Source of the DNA: Neorhizobium huautlense
GTDB taxonomy: Bacteria; Pseudomonadota; Alphaproteobacteria; Rhizobiales; Rhizobiaceae
Assembly: GCF_002968575.1 (NCBI RefSeq)
Contig: NZ_PVBM01000024.1
Location: forward strand, 1-64,000
Direction of reading: 5' to 3'
Length of the DNA stretch: 64,000 bases
The translations under genes were made by a program, and so were the position numbers. A model generated the notes under the pieces. That model saw only the letters and a program-made list of their open reading frames with translations, did not search any database and was not told the DNA's origin. Of this stretch, positions 16,971 through 27,707 are shown piece after piece. The first letter of the stretch is position 1, and each line of letters opens with the position of its first letter.

Positions 16971-19900
16971 ATGGCGATCAAGGCGAGTATCTACCACCTC
17001 ACCCATTACAAATACGACAGGCCTGTCCGCCTTGGGCCTCAGATCATCCGGTTGAAGCCCGCCGCTCATTCCCGAACGAAGGTGTTGAGCCATTCGCTGA
17101 AGGTCACCCCATCAAACCACTTCGTGAACCTGCAGCAGGACCCTTACGGCAACTACCTCGCCCGCTATGTCTTTCCCGATCCGGTCACCGAATTGAAGAT
17201 CGAGGTCGATCTGATCGCCGATATGACGGTCTACAATCCCTTCGACTTTTTCGTGGAGGAGGAAGCCACAAAGTGGCCTTTCGACTATCCGGAAACGCTG
17301 GTCGAAGACCTGTCGATCTATATGAAGCCGGAGCCGGCGGAGCCGGCGCTTGTCGACTATCTCAAGACCTTCGACATGTCCCCCGGCCAGCCAACGGTCG
17401 ATATGGTGGTGGGCATCAACGCCCGCCTGCAGCAGGCGATCGGTTATGTCATCCGCATGGAGCCCGGCGTGCAGACGCCGGAGCAGACGCTGACCTCGGC
17501 CATGGGCTCCTGCCGCGACACCAGCTGGCTACTGGTCCAGATCCTTCGCCACCTCGGTCTCGCCGCCCGTTTCGTCTCGGGCTATCTCATCCAACTGACA
17601 CCCGACCTGAAAGCGCTCGACGGCCCCTCCGGCACTGAAGTCGACTTCACCGATCTGCACGCCTGGTGCGAAGTCTATCTGCCGGGAGCCGGCTGGGTGG
17701 GTCTCGACCCGACCTCCGGCCTCTTGACCGGCGAAAGCCATATCCCGCTTGCAGCAACGCCGCACTACCGCAACGCCGCGCCGATCTCCGGCGGTTATTT
17801 CGGCGAGGCGGAAACCTCCTTCGACTTCGACATGAAGGTTGCCCGCGTCGCCGAACACCCCCGCATCACCAAGCCGTTCTCCGACGAATCCTGGGAAGCG
17901 CTCAACGATCTCGGTGAAGAGGTCGACCGCATCTTGCACGCGCAGGACGTCCGCCTCACCATGGGCGGCGAGCCGACCTTCGTGTCGATCGACGACTTCG
18001 AATCCGACGAATGGAATACCGACGCCGTCGGCCCCACCAAGCGCGAGAAGGCCGATATCCTGATCCGCAGGCTGCGCGAGCGTTTCGCGCCGGGCGGTTT
18101 CCTGCATTACGGTCAGGGCAAGTGGTATCCCGGCGAGAGCCTGCCACGCTGGACCTTCTCGCTCTACTGGCGCAAGGACGGCAGCCCCATCTGGAGCAAT
18201 CCCGACCTGGTGGCTGAGGAAGGCCGCGACTACGACATCGGCGATGACGATGCGGAAAAGCTGCTGGCGGGCATTGCCGGTGAGCTTGGCCTGGATCCTG
18301 ACTATGTGGCCCCGGCCTACGAGGATCCGGCGGAATGGATCATCAAGGAAGGCAGCCTGCCGGAAAACGTTGATCCCTCGAATTCCAAACTCAAGGATCC
18401 GGAGGAACGCAACCGCATCGCCCGTGTCTTCGAGCGCGGCCTGACGCGTCCGAGCGGTTATGTCCTGCCCGTCCAGGCCTGGAATGCACAGGCCAGAGGA
18501 ACGGCAAGCCGCAAACGCTGGATGAGCGAAAAGTGGCGCACCCGCCGCGGCAAGATCTTCCTCGTTCCCGGAGACAGCCCCGTCGGTTATCGTCTGCCGC
18601 TCGGCACGCTGCCTTACGTGCCCCCGTCGCAGTTTCCCTATATCCACGAAGCCGATCCCTCCATCCCCCGCCAGCCCCTGCCCGATGCTATCGTGCCGGC
18701 GGGCCGCGCCATGCCCGAATCCTCGTTCAAGGCGGATGATCCGGCCAATCTCGGCCGCGTCGAGCAGGTGCTGGGCGAAATCGGCGGCGCCGTGCGCACT
18801 GCCATATCCGTCGAACCGCGAGACGGCAGGCTCTGCGTCTTCATGCCGCCGGTGGAGAAGATCGAGGACTATCTCGAACTGATCGCCGCCGCCGAGAACG
18901 CCGCTGCCGAACTCGGTCTGCCGGTCCATATCGAGGGTTATGCGCCGCCGCACGACGAACGCATCAATGTCATCCGCGTCGCGCCCGATCCCGGCGTCAT
19001 CGAGGTCAACATCCATCCGGCCGCAAGCTGGAAGGAAACCGTGTCGATCACTACGGCGATCTACGAGGAGGCCCGCCAGAGCCGGCTCGGCGCCGACAAG
19101 TTCATGATCGACGGCCGCCACACCGGCACCGGCGGCGGCAACCATGTGGTGGTCGGCGGCGCCAATCCGAACGACAGTCCATTCCTGCGCCGCCCGGACC
19201 TTTTGAAGAGCATCGTGCTGCACTGGCAGCGGCATCCTTCGCTATCCTATCTCTTCTCCGGTCTGTTCATCGGCCCCACCTCGCAGGCGCCACGTATCGA
19301 CGAAGCCCGCCACGATTCGATGTACGAGCTGGAAATCGCGCTTTCCCAGGTGCCGGCGCCCGGCCAGGGCGTACCGCCCCTGCCCTGGCTGGTCGACCGC
19401 CTCTTCCGCAACCTTCTGACGGATGTCACCGGCAATACCCACCGCTCCGAAATCTGCATCGACAAGCTGTTTTCGCCGGACGGCCCGACCGGCCGCCTCG
19501 GCCTCGTTGAGTTCCGCGGCTTCGAAATGCCGCCGAATGCGCGCATGTCGCTCGCCCAGCAGCTTCTCGTCCGCGCGCTGATCGCCCGCTTCTGGAAGAA
19601 CCCGCTGCAAGGCAGGTTCGTCCGTTGGGGCACGGCACTCGCGGATCGGTTCATGCTGCCGCACTATGTCTGGGCCGATTTCCTGGACGTGCTCGCCGAT
19701 CTCAGGGAAAACGGCTTCGACCTCCGGCCCGAATGGTTCACCGCACAACTCGAATTCCGCTTCCCCTTCTTCGGCGAGGTGGAATACGAGGGCTCCAAAC
19801 TGGAGCTTCGTCAGGCGCTCGAACCCTGGCATGTGATGGGCGAACAGGGCGCCATCGGCGGCACCGTCCGGTATGTCGATTCCTCCGTGGAGCGGCTGCA

Positions 19901-20309
19901 GGTGCGGCTCGAAACCAGCAATCCGTCGCGTTACACGGTCGCCTGCAATGGCCGGGCCGTGCCGTTGAAGGAGACCGGCACGTCCGGCGTCGCAGTTGCC
20001 GGCGTACGTTTCAAGGCATGGCAGCCGTCCGCCGGCCTTCATCCGGTGCTGCCGGTTAATACGCCGCTCACCTTCGACATTTATGATACATGGTCCGGCC
20101 GATCGATCGGCGGCTGCATCTACCATGTTGCCCATCCGGGCGGTCGCAATTATGAGACCTTCCCAGTCAACGGCAACGAGGCCGAGGCCCGCCGGCTTTC
20201 CCGGTTCGAACCGTGGGGGCACACGGCAGGGCGCTATGCGCTTCTTGCCGAAACGCCCTCTCCCGAATTCCCGCTGACGCTCGATCTGCGCCGGCCGCTA
20301 GGAGTCTGA
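16971..20309 (+). CDS. Transglutaminase-like protein with DUF2126 domain
   Basis: A 1112-residue protein, the first of a three-gene set. The N-terminal bacterial transglutaminase-like part (residues 1-300) has an intact Cys181/His230/Asp246 triad in [15 protein letters not shown] and GLDPTSG. The rest is DUF2126 (about 370-1100), a large domain related to amidoligases/glutamine-synthetase folds, with [14 protein letters not shown] as a marker. AAGGGG precedes the ATG at 16971. The conserved link of this architecture with ATP-grasp/alpha-E and a second transglutaminase has been read as a peptide-bond forming and cleaving system. Its product is unknown. Confidence 0.85.
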   Translation: MAIKASIYHLTHYKYDRPVRLGPQIIRLKPAAHSRTKVLSHSLKVTPSNHFVNLQQDPYGNYLARYVFPDPVTELKIEVDLIADMTVYNPFDFFVEEEATKWPFDYPETLVEDLSIYMKPEPAEPALVDYLKTFDMSPGQPTVDMVVGINARLQQAIGYVIRMEPGVQTPEQTLTSAMGSCRDTSWLLVQILRHLGLAARFVSGYLIQLTPDLKALDGPSGTEVDFTDLHAWCEVYLPGAGWVGLDPTSGLLTGESHIPLAATPHYRNAAPISGGYFGEAETSFDFDMKVARVAEHPRITKPFSDESWEALNDLGEEVDRILHAQDVRLTMGGEPTFVSIDDFESDEWNTDAVGPTKREKADILIRRLRERFAPGGFLHYGQGKWYPGESLPRWTFSLYWRKDGSPIWSNPDLVAEEGRDYDIGDDDAEKLLAGIAGELGLDPDYVAPAYEDPAEWIIKEGSLPENVDPSNSKLKDPEERNRIARVFERGLTRPSGYVLPVQAWNAQARGTASRKRWMSEKWRTRRGKIFLVPGDSPVGYRLPLGTLPYVPPSQFPYIHEADPSIPRQPLPDAIVPAGRAMPESSFKADDPANLGRVEQVLGEIGGAVRTAISVEPRDGRLCVFMPPVEKIEDYLELIAAAENAAAELGLPVHIEGYAPPHDERINVIRVAPDPGVIEVNIHPAASWKETVSITTAIYEEARQSRLGADKFMIDGRHTGTGGGNHVVVGGANPNDSPFLRRPDLLKSIVLHWQRHPSLSYLFSGLFIGPTSQAPRIDEARHDSMYELEIALSQVPAPGQGVPPLPWLVDRLFRNLLTDVTGNTHRSEICIDKLFSPDGPTGRLGLVEFRGFEMPPNARMSLAQQLLVRALIARFWKNPLQGRFVRWGTALADRFMLPHYVWADFLDVLADLRENGFDLRPEWFTAQLEFRFPFFGEVEYEGSKLELRQALEPWHVMGEQGAIGGTVRYVDSSVERLQVRLETSNPSRYTVACNGRAVPLKETGTSGVAVAGVRFKAWQPSAGLHPVLPVNTPLTFDIYDTWSGRSIGGCIYHVAHPGGRNYETFPVNGNEAEARRLSRFEPWGHTAGRYALLAETPSPEFPLTLDLRRPLGV

Positions 20310-20317
20310 AACGCCCG

Positions 20318-22729
20318 ATGTCCAAGGCACCGGCAACCGACCGTGTAACCGAAACGCGGATCCTCAATGATCCGGTTCTCGGCTATGCAGCATTGCCGGG
20401 CATCGCAGACGAGATGCTGGACGCCAATGGCCAGATCCGGCCGGTCTGGCGCAACCTGATCTCGCATCTGAGCCGGATGCCGGAAGGCGATCTTCAGGAG
20501 CGGTTCGCACGCGCCGACCGGTATCTGCGCGATGCCGGCGTCTTCTACCGGACCTATGGGGCGCAAGGGAGCGGCGAGCGCAACTGGCCGATCAGCCACG
20601 TGCCCGTGCTGATCGACGGCAAGGAATGGGAAGCGGTTTCCAAAGGCCTCGTGCAGCGTGCCGATCTTCTGGAAGCGGTGGTCTCCGATATCTACGGCGA
20701 AAACCGGCTGGTGCAGGAAGGCATCCTGCCGCCGGCCCTGATCGCCGGCAATTCCGAATTCCTGCGGCCGCTGGTCGGCGTCAAACCGGTCGGCGGCCAT
20801 TACCTGCATTTCTGTTCCTTCGAGATCGGCCGCGGCCCGGACGGCAACTGGTGGGTGCTTGCAGACCGCACCCAGGCGCCGTCGGGCGCCGGCTTTGCGC
20901 TGGAAAACCGCGTCGCCACCACGCGCGCCCTTTCCGACATCTATGGCGAAAGCCACGTGCATCGTCTCGCCTCCTTCTTCGGCGCCTTCCGCGACGCGCT
21001 GCAGGCGCACAAGCAATATCCGGAGGACCGGATCGCGGTCCTGACGCCAGGCCCGGCCAATGAGACCTATTTCGAGCACGCCTATATCGCCCGCTACCTC
21101 GGCTTCATGCTGCTCGAGGGTGAGGACCTGACGGTGGTGAACAACCGCGTCATGGTGAGGACCGTGGCCGGCCTGAAGCCGATCGGCGTCCTTTGGCGGC
21201 GTCTCGATGCTTCCTATGCCGATCCGCTGGAACTCAACCAGAACTCCCATATCGGCACGCCGGGTATGGTCCAGGCGCTGCGCTCGGGCGCGGTCACCTT
21301 CGTCAATGCGCTCGGCTCCGGCATCCTCGAAACCCGCGCCCTTCTTGCCTTCATGCCGACCGTCTGTCGTCGTCTGCTCGGCGATGATCTGTTGATGCCG
21401 TCGATCGCCACCTGGTGGTGCGGCCAGAAGGCCGAACGCGATCATGTGGCGAAGAACATCGAGAAGATGGTCATCGGCCCCGCCTATTCCCGCCTCCCCT
21501 TCTTCGACGACAATGGCCAGTCGGTGCTCGGCTCGTCGCTTCGCCAAACCGCGAAGGCGTCGATCGGCGACTGGCTCTCCTCGGAAGGCGCCAAGCTTGT
21601 CGGCCAGGAAGTCGTGACGCTTTCCACGACCCCGGCTTATGTGAACGGCAAGCTTGTCCCGCGGCCGATGTCGTTGCGCGTCTTTGCGGCGCGCACCGAA
21701 AACGGCTGGCAGATCATGCCCGGCGGCTTTGCCCGCATCGGTTCAGGCCCCGACGTCGCGGCGATCGCTATGCAGGCGGGCGGCGCGGCGGCCGACGTCT
21801 GGATCGTCAGCGACAAGCCCGTGCCCAAGCCGACGCTGCTGCCGCCGGAGGAGAGTTTCACCCGCAACATGCCCGGCAGCCTGCCGAGCCGCGCGGCCGA
21901 CAATCTCTACTGGCTCGGCCGGTATATCGAGCGGGCGGAAGGGGCTTTGCGCATCCTGCGCGCCTGGCACTTGCGTTACGCCGAATCCGCCGATCCGGGG
22001 CAGCCGCTGCTGGCCGATGTGTCGCGTTACCTCAAGGCGATCGACATCGACATGTCGAAGGCCGTGCCGGCCCCGCTCTTGCGCAATATCGACAGCGCGA
22101 TCTATTCGGCCAGCAACATCCGGGATCGCTTTTCGCCGGACGGCTGGCTGGCCCTGACCGACCTTGCCAAGACCGCCCGCCGCTTCCACGAGGCGGTCCA
22201 GCCGGGCGATGACGCCAGCCACGCCACCACCATCCTGCTCCGCAAGCTCGCCGGCTTTGCCGGTCTCGTTCACGAAAACATGTACCGCTTCACCGGCTGG
22301 CGGTTCCTGTCGATCGGCCGCCATCTGGAACGTGCGCTGCACATGACCCGGCTGCTCGGCCATATGTCCGGCCCCGAGGCCCCGGATGGCTCGCTCGACA
22401 TGCTGCTGGAGATCGGCGACAGCGTCATGACCCATCGGCGCCGCTACAACGTCGCCACCGCCCGATTGACGGTCGCCGACCTGCTGGCGCTCGATCCCTT
22501 GAACCCGCGCTCGATCCTTTTCCAGCTGAATGAGATCCGCACCGAGGTGGAGCAATTGCCGAATGCCTTCGTCAACGGCCAGATGTCGCCTTTCTACCGC
22601 GAGGCGATGCGGCTTCATTCCGGCCTCGCCGTCATGACGCCGGAGGCGATGGACCATGAGGTCTACCGAAAGCTCGAACAGGAGATGGAGAAGCTGTCCG
22701 ATATTCTCGGCCAGACTTACTTCAGTTAG
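20318..22729 (+). CDS. Circularly permuted ATP-grasp and alpha-E domain fusion
   Basis: An 803-residue protein. The N-terminal 470 residues are a circularly permuted type 2 ATP-grasp domain (older DUF404/DUF407), with PVLIDGKEWEAVSKGLVQRA, LTPGPANETYFEHAYIARYLG and SGAVTFVNALGSGILE visible. The C-terminal 300 residues are the alpha-E (DUF403) helical domain beginning near SRAADNLYWLGRYIERAE. ATP-grasp enzymes of this kind join an amine to an acyl phosphate, so peptide ligation is inferred. AGGAG lies 13 bases before the ATG at 20318. The gene starts nine bases after the DUF2126 gene and 18 bases before the second transglutaminase. Confidence 0.85.
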   Translation: MSKAPATDRVTETRILNDPVLGYAALPGIADEMLDANGQIRPVWRNLISHLSRMPEGDLQERFARADRYLRDAGVFYRTYGAQGSGERNWPISHVPVLIDGKEWEAVSKGLVQRADLLEAVVSDIYGENRLVQEGILPPALIAGNSEFLRPLVGVKPVGGHYLHFCSFEIGRGPDGNWWVLADRTQAPSGAGFALENRVATTRALSDIYGESHVHRLASFFGAFRDALQAHKQYPEDRIAVLTPGPANETYFEHAYIARYLGFMLLEGEDLTVVNNRVMVRTVAGLKPIGVLWRRLDASYADPLELNQNSHIGTPGMVQALRSGAVTFVNALGSGILETRALLAFMPTVCRRLLGDDLLMPSIATWWCGQKAERDHVAKNIEKMVIGPAYSRLPFFDDNGQSVLGSSLRQTAKASIGDWLSSEGAKLVGQEVVTLSTTPAYVNGKLVPRPMSLRVFAARTENGWQIMPGGFARIGSGPDVAAIAMQAGGAAADVWIVSDKPVPKPTLLPPEESFTRNMPGSLPSRAADNLYWLGRYIERAEGALRILRAWHLRYAESADPGQPLLADVSRYLKAIDIDMSKAVPAPLLRNIDSAIYSASNIRDRFSPDGWLALTDLAKTARRFHEAVQPGDDASHATTILLRKLAGFAGLVHENMYRFTGWRFLSIGRHLERALHMTRLLGHMSGPEAPDGSLDMLLEIGDSVMTHRRRYNVATARLTVADLLALDPLNPRSILFQLNEIRTEVEQLPNAFVNGQMSPFYREAMRLHSGLAVMTPEAMDHEVYRKLEQEMEKLSDILGQTYFS

Positions 22730-22747
22730 GGTGCGGGAAGAGTGGCC

Positions 22748-23629
22748 ATGCTCTACGATCTCAACCTCCACATGGGTTACGTCTACGACGTTCCGGCTTC
22801 CGGCGCCCGTCATGTGATCCGCGTCCTGCCTTTGTCGCTTCCCGACCGGCAGCGGCTGATTGCCGGCTCCGTGACCGTCGCGCCGAACGCTGACGAGCGG
22901 ACCACCTTCATCGATTTCTTCGGCCAGCAGGCGACCTCGGTTCTCGTCCGCGCGCCGCATGACCGGCTCGATATCCGCATGCAGGCCCGCGTCATGGTGG
23001 AAGCGCCGACGATAACGGCAGACCTCTCGCCGGAACTCGACGAACTCAAGGAGGAGCTCGCGGAACTCTGGTCGGTCGATCCCGCCTCGCCGCATCACCT
23101 CGCCGGCCCGAGCCCCCGTCTCGCGGAGGAGCCGCAGATCGCCGCCTATGCCCGCGAGATCGCCAGGCCCGGACAGACCGTGCGCGAAATCGCCTTGGCC
23201 CTTTGCGCCCGCATCCACAAGGATTTCACCTACGACCCCGAGGCCACCACCGTCGACACGACCCCGAAGGAGGCCTTCCGTTTGCAGCGCGGCGTCTGCC
23301 AGGATTTCGCCCATGTGATGATCGTCGGCCTACGCAGCCTTGGCATCCCGGCCGGTTATGTCTCGGGCTTCCTGCGCACCATTCCGCCGCCCGGCAAGGA
23401 GCGCCTCGAAGGAGCGGATGCCATGCATGCCTGGGTCAGGGTATGGTGCGGCGAGACGCTCGGTTATCTGGAGCTGGATCCGACCAACGACATTCCGGCC
23501 GGCAGCGACCACATCGTCGTCGCCTATGGCCGTGACTATGCCGACATCGCCCCGGTTGTCGGCGTCCTCAAGGGCTACGGAAATCAGAAAGTCGTCCAGG
23601 CGGTCGACGTCGTTCCCTTGAATTCCTGA
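22748..23629 (+). CDS. Bacterial transglutaminase-like cysteine protease/amidase
   Basis: A 293-residue protein with an N-terminal bacterial transglutaminase-type beta domain and a C-terminal transglutaminase core. The triad is Cys184 (RGVCQDFAHVM), His227 (DAMHAWVRVW) and Asp244 (LELDPTND). GGGAAGAG ends five bases before the ATG at 22748; a GTG at 22742 would add two residues. As the third gene of the cluster it probably trims or remodels what the ATP-grasp protein makes. There is no signal peptide, so action is cytoplasmic. Confidence 0.87.
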   Translation: MLYDLNLHMGYVYDVPASGARHVIRVLPLSLPDRQRLIAGSVTVAPNADERTTFIDFFGQQATSVLVRAPHDRLDIRMQARVMVEAPTITADLSPELDELKEELAELWSVDPASPHHLAGPSPRLAEEPQIAAYAREIARPGQTVREIALALCARIHKDFTYDPEATTVDTTPKEAFRLQRGVCQDFAHVMIVGLRSLGIPAGYVSGFLRTIPPPGKERLEGADAMHAWVRVWCGETLGYLELDPTNDIPAGSDHIVVAYGRDYADIAPVVGVLKGYGNQKVVQAVDVVPLNS

Positions 23630-23760
23630 CAATTCCGCCTCGTTATGAGGCTAATTTATTGTAATTGCTAAAATTCTATTAATTCCATTAGGCCTTCCTA
23701 TACGCGCCTTAACTTAGCATGGCTTCAGTTGTTCAAATGATTTGGACGGGGGTTGGGGCT

Positions 23761-25050
23761 ATGAAAACCTGCACGCATTTTGCGCGGCTGATGAAGGACC
23801 GCGCCGGAAATTTCGGAATCATGACAGCCATTGCGATACCGGTCCTCATGGGAGCTGCCGGTGTCGCGATCGATCTGACGCGCGTGATCGAGGAAAAGAA
23901 CCATCTTCAGGCCGCCGCCGACGCGGCCACGCTCGCCGCGGCGTCCGCCATGTCCGAAGAAGGCACCATGAGCGAGACGGACGCGGAAAAGCTGATGATG
24001 GATTTCTACGTCGCCCAGGCCGCGCAGACGATCAACACGTCCGACATGACCGAGGAAGAAAAGGCAGCGGCCCGGGAGGCGCTCAGGCAGAACGCCGAGG
24101 CGGCGGCGACGGCCACGATCGCCACGAACACCGCCGCAAGCTACGACATCCGCCTCAAGGCGACCTATGACGTACCGATGAGCGGACTGACCGCCCTTCT
24201 CGGCTTCGACAAGATGACGATCAGCGTCGAGAGCCAGTCCGCAAGCGGCCGCGAGGGCAATGCGCTCTCCATGTATCTGGCGCTCGACGAATCCGGCTCG
24301 ATGGCCTGGGATACGACGACGGTCAATCCCGCGCAGCCGACAAAACTGGTCGCGACAGACCAAAAAGAAAAATATAGCTGCCCCACGAAGTACAACCCTA
24401 ACAAGATGTGCGAGCGTACGGTCTACAAGGAGGTACCAAACTACCTGACCAAGATGGCATCTCTGAAGGCTGCGGCCGCCGTCATGTTCGGGGAACTGGA
24501 CAAGGCGGATCCCAACATGGAACTCATCCGCGTTGGCGCCGATTCCTACGACGACAGAACCAAACCCGAACAATCGATCCAGTGGGGCACGTCCTACGTC
24601 AAGACCTATGTAAATAACATGCCGGCCGTCCCGGATGGCGGAACCGATGCCAGCGGGGCCATGGCCAATGCATTTGCAGCGCTCAAGGCAGCGAATGGGG
24701 CCGAAAAGACTGCGCATACCGGCAAAGGCAATACGAGCTTCGAGCGCTTCATCGTGCTGATGACCGACGGTGAAATGACCGGCAACAGCGGCACTTGGAA
24801 CTCGACCATCGACGTCAAGGTCCGCGCCCTCTGCGATCAGGCAAAGGCAGACAAGGACCAGGCCGGCAATGCCATCAAGATCTATACGATCGCTTTCATG
24901 GCACCCACGAAGGGCAAGGAACTGCTCGAATACTGCTCCAGCGGCAAGGAAGATTATTACTACGAGCCGAACAGCATGACCCAGCTGGTCCAGAGCTTCG
25001 GCGAAATCGCCCGCAAGGCCGCAAAGACCGGCACCCGCCTGACCAACTGA
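23761..25050 (+). CDS. TadG-like protein with Flp pilin-type anchor and vWA domain
   Basis: A 429-residue envelope protein. The N-terminus FARLMKDRAGNFGIMTAIAIPVLMGAAGVAIDLTRV is the TadE/TadG membrane anchor, followed by an Ala-rich stretch (50-130). A von Willebrand factor A domain begins near 170 with an intact metal site Asp176-x-Ser-x-Ser (DESGS), an MTDGEMTG segment and TIAFMA. TadG proteins belong to tight-adherence pilus machines, but no tad secretion genes are in the window. An AT-rich promoter region lies upstream and a strong terminator downstream, so it is a single-gene unit. A paralogue is at 45660. Confidence 0.83.
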   Translation: MKTCTHFARLMKDRAGNFGIMTAIAIPVLMGAAGVAIDLTRVIEEKNHLQAAADAATLAAASAMSEEGTMSETDAEKLMMDFYVAQAAQTINTSDMTEEEKAAAREALRQNAEAAATATIATNTAASYDIRLKATYDVPMSGLTALLGFDKMTISVESQSASGREGNALSMYLALDESGSMAWDTTTVNPAQPTKLVATDQKEKYSCPTKYNPNKMCERTVYKEVPNYLTKMASLKAAAAVMFGELDKADPNMELIRVGADSYDDRTKPEQSIQWGTSYVKTYVNNMPAVPDGGTDASGAMANAFAALKAANGAEKTAHTGKGNTSFERFIVLMTDGEMTGNSGTWNSTIDVKVRALCDQAKADKDQAGNAIKIYTIAFMAPTKGKELLEYCSSGKEDYYYEPNSMTQLVQSFGEIARKAAKTGTRLTN

Positions 25051-25072
25051 CCCCGCAAAGTCAGGCCACGGA

Positions 25073-25099
25073 ACGCTCCGCCTCCGGCGGGGCGTTTTT
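25073..25099 (+). terminator. Terminator after the TadG-like gene
   Basis: ACGC-t-CCGCC with GGCGG-g-GCGT around a TCC loop is followed by TTTTTC. Confidence 0.8.
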
Positions 25100-25244
25100 C
25101 GTTGTGCTTTTGCCCATCAATTGCGCAAAGATAAAACGACCGTTGCAACTGGGTCATAACGGTGCATAAACTGTCGCCACAACATCGTGCCAGATGGACT
25201 GAATCGGACGCTATCCCCCCGCTCCACCAGAAAGTTGGCGACTT

Positions 25245-27707
25245 ATGAATGAAACGTCTTCCACGGCTGAAACCCTTCAGCCGGCTCCCCGCAGCTCCCG
25301 CCCCGAAATCATGGCGGAAGAAATTATCGAACGCCTGACCTACCGCATCGGCAAGGATGCGAAGGTTGCCAAGCCGCACGACTGGCTGACCGCGGCGATC
25401 CTCGTGGTGCGAGACCGAATCATCGACAAATGGATGGAGTCGACCCGCAAGGTCTACAGGACCGGCGGCAAGCGCGTTTATTACCTCTCGCTCGAATTCC
25501 TGATCGGCCGGCTTATGCGCGACGCGGTCAGCAATATGGGTCTGATGAAGGAAATCCGCGATGCTCTGACCTCGCTTGGTGTCGACGTCGACGTGATCGC
25601 CGGGCTCGAGCCGGACGCCGCACTCGGCAACGGCGGCCTCGGTCGTCTCGCCGCCTGTTTCATGGAGAGCATGGCGACAGTCGACATCCCCGCCTATGGT
25701 TACGGCATCCGCTACGTTCACGGCCTCTTTCGCCAGCAGATGGCCGACGGCTGGCAGGTGGAATTGCCGGAAACCTGGCTCGCCCACGGCAACCCCTGGG
25801 AATTCGAGCGCCGCGAAAGTTCCTACGAGATTGGCTACGGCGGTAGCGTGGAGACGGTCGGCGGTTACGAGGAAACGCCCCGTTATGTCTGGAAACCGGC
25901 CGAACGCGTCATCGCCATGGCCTACGACACGCCGATCGTCGGCTGGCGCGGCAAACGCGTCAATACGCTGCGTCTCTGGTCGGCACAGCCGATCGATCCG
26001 ATCCTGCTCGATGCCTTCAACGCCGGCGACCATATCGGCGCACTGCGCGAGAGCAACAAGGCCGAAAGCCTGACCCGCGTCCTCTATCCGGCCGACGCAA
26101 ATCCTGCCGGGCAGGAACTGCGCCTGCGCCAAGAGTTCTTTTTCTCCTCGGCCTCGCTGCAGGACATCCTGCGCCGCCACCTGCAGCAATATCCGGACTT
26201 CACCAACCTTCATGAAAAGGTGGCGATCCAGCTCAACGACACCCATCCGGCCGTCTCGATCGCCGAACTGATGCGCCTGCTGACGGACATCCATGGGCTC
26301 GATTTCGAACAGGCCTGGGACATCACCCGCCAGACCTTCTCCTACACAAACCACACGCTGCTGCCGGAAGCGCTCGAAAGCTGGCCGGTGCCGCTGTTTG
26401 AGCGCCTGCTGCCGCGCCATATGCAGATCGTTTATGCGGTCAACGCATTGATCCTGATCGAGGCACGCAAGCACAAGAGCTTCTCCGATACCCAGATCCG
26501 CTCGATCTCACTGATCGACGAAGCCGGCGAGCGCCGCGTGCGCATGGGCAACCTCGCCTTTGTCGGATCGCATTCGGTCAACGGCGTCTCGGCGCTCCAT
26601 ACCGATCTGATGAAGGTCACGGTCTTTGCCGATCTTCACACGCTCTACCCGACCCGCATCAACAACAAGACCAACGGCATTACGCCGCGACGCTGGCTGA
26701 TGCAGTGCAACCCTGCTCTCGTCTCCCTCGTTCAGGAGGCGATCGGCGACAAGTTCCTGGACGACACGGAGGCATTGACGGCGCTCGACGCCTTTGCCGA
26801 CAACGCGGCCTTCCAGGAGAAGTTCGCGGCCGTCAAGCGGGCGAACAAGGTGCAGCTGGCAAACCTCGTCGGCAGCCGCATGGGCATCCGCCTCGATCCC
26901 TCGGCCATGTTCGACATCCAGATCAAGCGAATCCATGAATACAAGCGCCAGCTGCTCAATATCATCGAAGCCGTGGCGCTCTACGATCAGATCCGCTCGC
27001 ATCCGGAACTCGACTGGGTTCCGCGGGTGAAGCTTTTTGCCGGCAAGGCGGCGCCGAGCTATCACAATGCGAAACTGATCATCAAGCTCGCCAACGACGT
27101 GGCGCGCGTCATCAACAACGACCCGGCCGTGCGCGGTCTGCTCAAGGTCGTCTTCGTGCCGAACTACAACGTCTCGCTGGCCGAGATCATGGTTCCGGCG
27201 GCAGACCTTTCCGAGCAGATTTCCACCGCCGGCATGGAAGCCTCCGGCACAGGCAACATGAAGTTCGCGCTGAACGGGGCGCTGACGATCGGCACGCTCG
27301 ACGGCGCCAATGTCGAGATGCGTGATCATGTCGGGGATGACAACATCGTCATTTTCGGCCTGAAGGCCGACGAGGTGGCGAAGGTACGCGCCGACGGCCA
27401 CAATCCACGCGCCATCATCGAAAAGTCCCGCGAGCTTTCCCAGGCGCTGAACGCGATCGCCACTGGCGTCTTCTCGCCGGACGACCGGTCCCGCTTCAGC
27501 GAGCTGATCGACGGCATCTACAATCACGACTGGTTCATGGTCGCTGCCGATTTCGACGCCTATGCCGAAGCGCAGCGGCACGTTGACCAAATCTGGACCG
27601 ACCCTAAATCCTGGTATTCAAAAACAATTCGCAATACCGCCCGCATGGGATGGTTCTCCTCTGACAGAACTATTCGCCAGTACGCGTCGGAAATCTGGAG
27701 AGCCTGA
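25245..27707 (+). CDS. glgP: Glycogen phosphorylase
   Basis: Releases glucose-1-phosphate from the non-reducing ends of glycogen. The 820-residue protein is full length for the family, with LSLEFLIGRLMRDAVSNMG near the N-terminus and GNGGLGRLAACFMES. The PLP-binding lysine lies near residue 673 in EASGTGNMKFALNGALTIGT, and TLDGANVEM follows. It is the first gene of the glycogen operon, and its stop overlaps the glgB start by one base. A possible promoter is TTGCAA (25143) with CATAAA about 16 bases later. Opening the operon with a degradative gene means storage and breakdown enzymes are made together. Confidence 0.96.
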   Translation: MNETSSTAETLQPAPRSSRPEIMAEEIIERLTYRIGKDAKVAKPHDWLTAAILVVRDRIIDKWMESTRKVYRTGGKRVYYLSLEFLIGRLMRDAVSNMGLMKEIRDALTSLGVDVDVIAGLEPDAALGNGGLGRLAACFMESMATVDIPAYGYGIRYVHGLFRQQMADGWQVELPETWLAHGNPWEFERRESSYEIGYGGSVETVGGYEETPRYVWKPAERVIAMAYDTPIVGWRGKRVNTLRLWSAQPIDPILLDAFNAGDHIGALRESNKAESLTRVLYPADANPAGQELRLRQEFFFSSASLQDILRRHLQQYPDFTNLHEKVAIQLNDTHPAVSIAELMRLLTDIHGLDFEQAWDITRQTFSYTNHTLLPEALESWPVPLFERLLPRHMQIVYAVNALILIEARKHKSFSDTQIRSISLIDEAGERRVRMGNLAFVGSHSVNGVSALHTDLMKVTVFADLHTLYPTRINNKTNGITPRRWLMQCNPALVSLVQEAIGDKFLDDTEALTALDAFADNAAFQEKFAAVKRANKVQLANLVGSRMGIRLDPSAMFDIQIKRIHEYKRQLLNIIEAVALYDQIRSHPELDWVPRVKLFAGKAAPSYHNAKLIIKLANDVARVINNDPAVRGLLKVVFVPNYNVSLAEIMVPAADLSEQISTAGMEASGTGNMKFALNGALTIGTLDGANVEMRDHVGDDNIVIFGLKADEVAKVRADGHNPRAIIEKSRELSQALNAIATGVFSPDDRSRFSELIDGIYNHDWFMVAADFDAYAEAQRHVDQIWTDPKSWYSKTIRNTARMGWFSSDRTIRQYASEIWRA

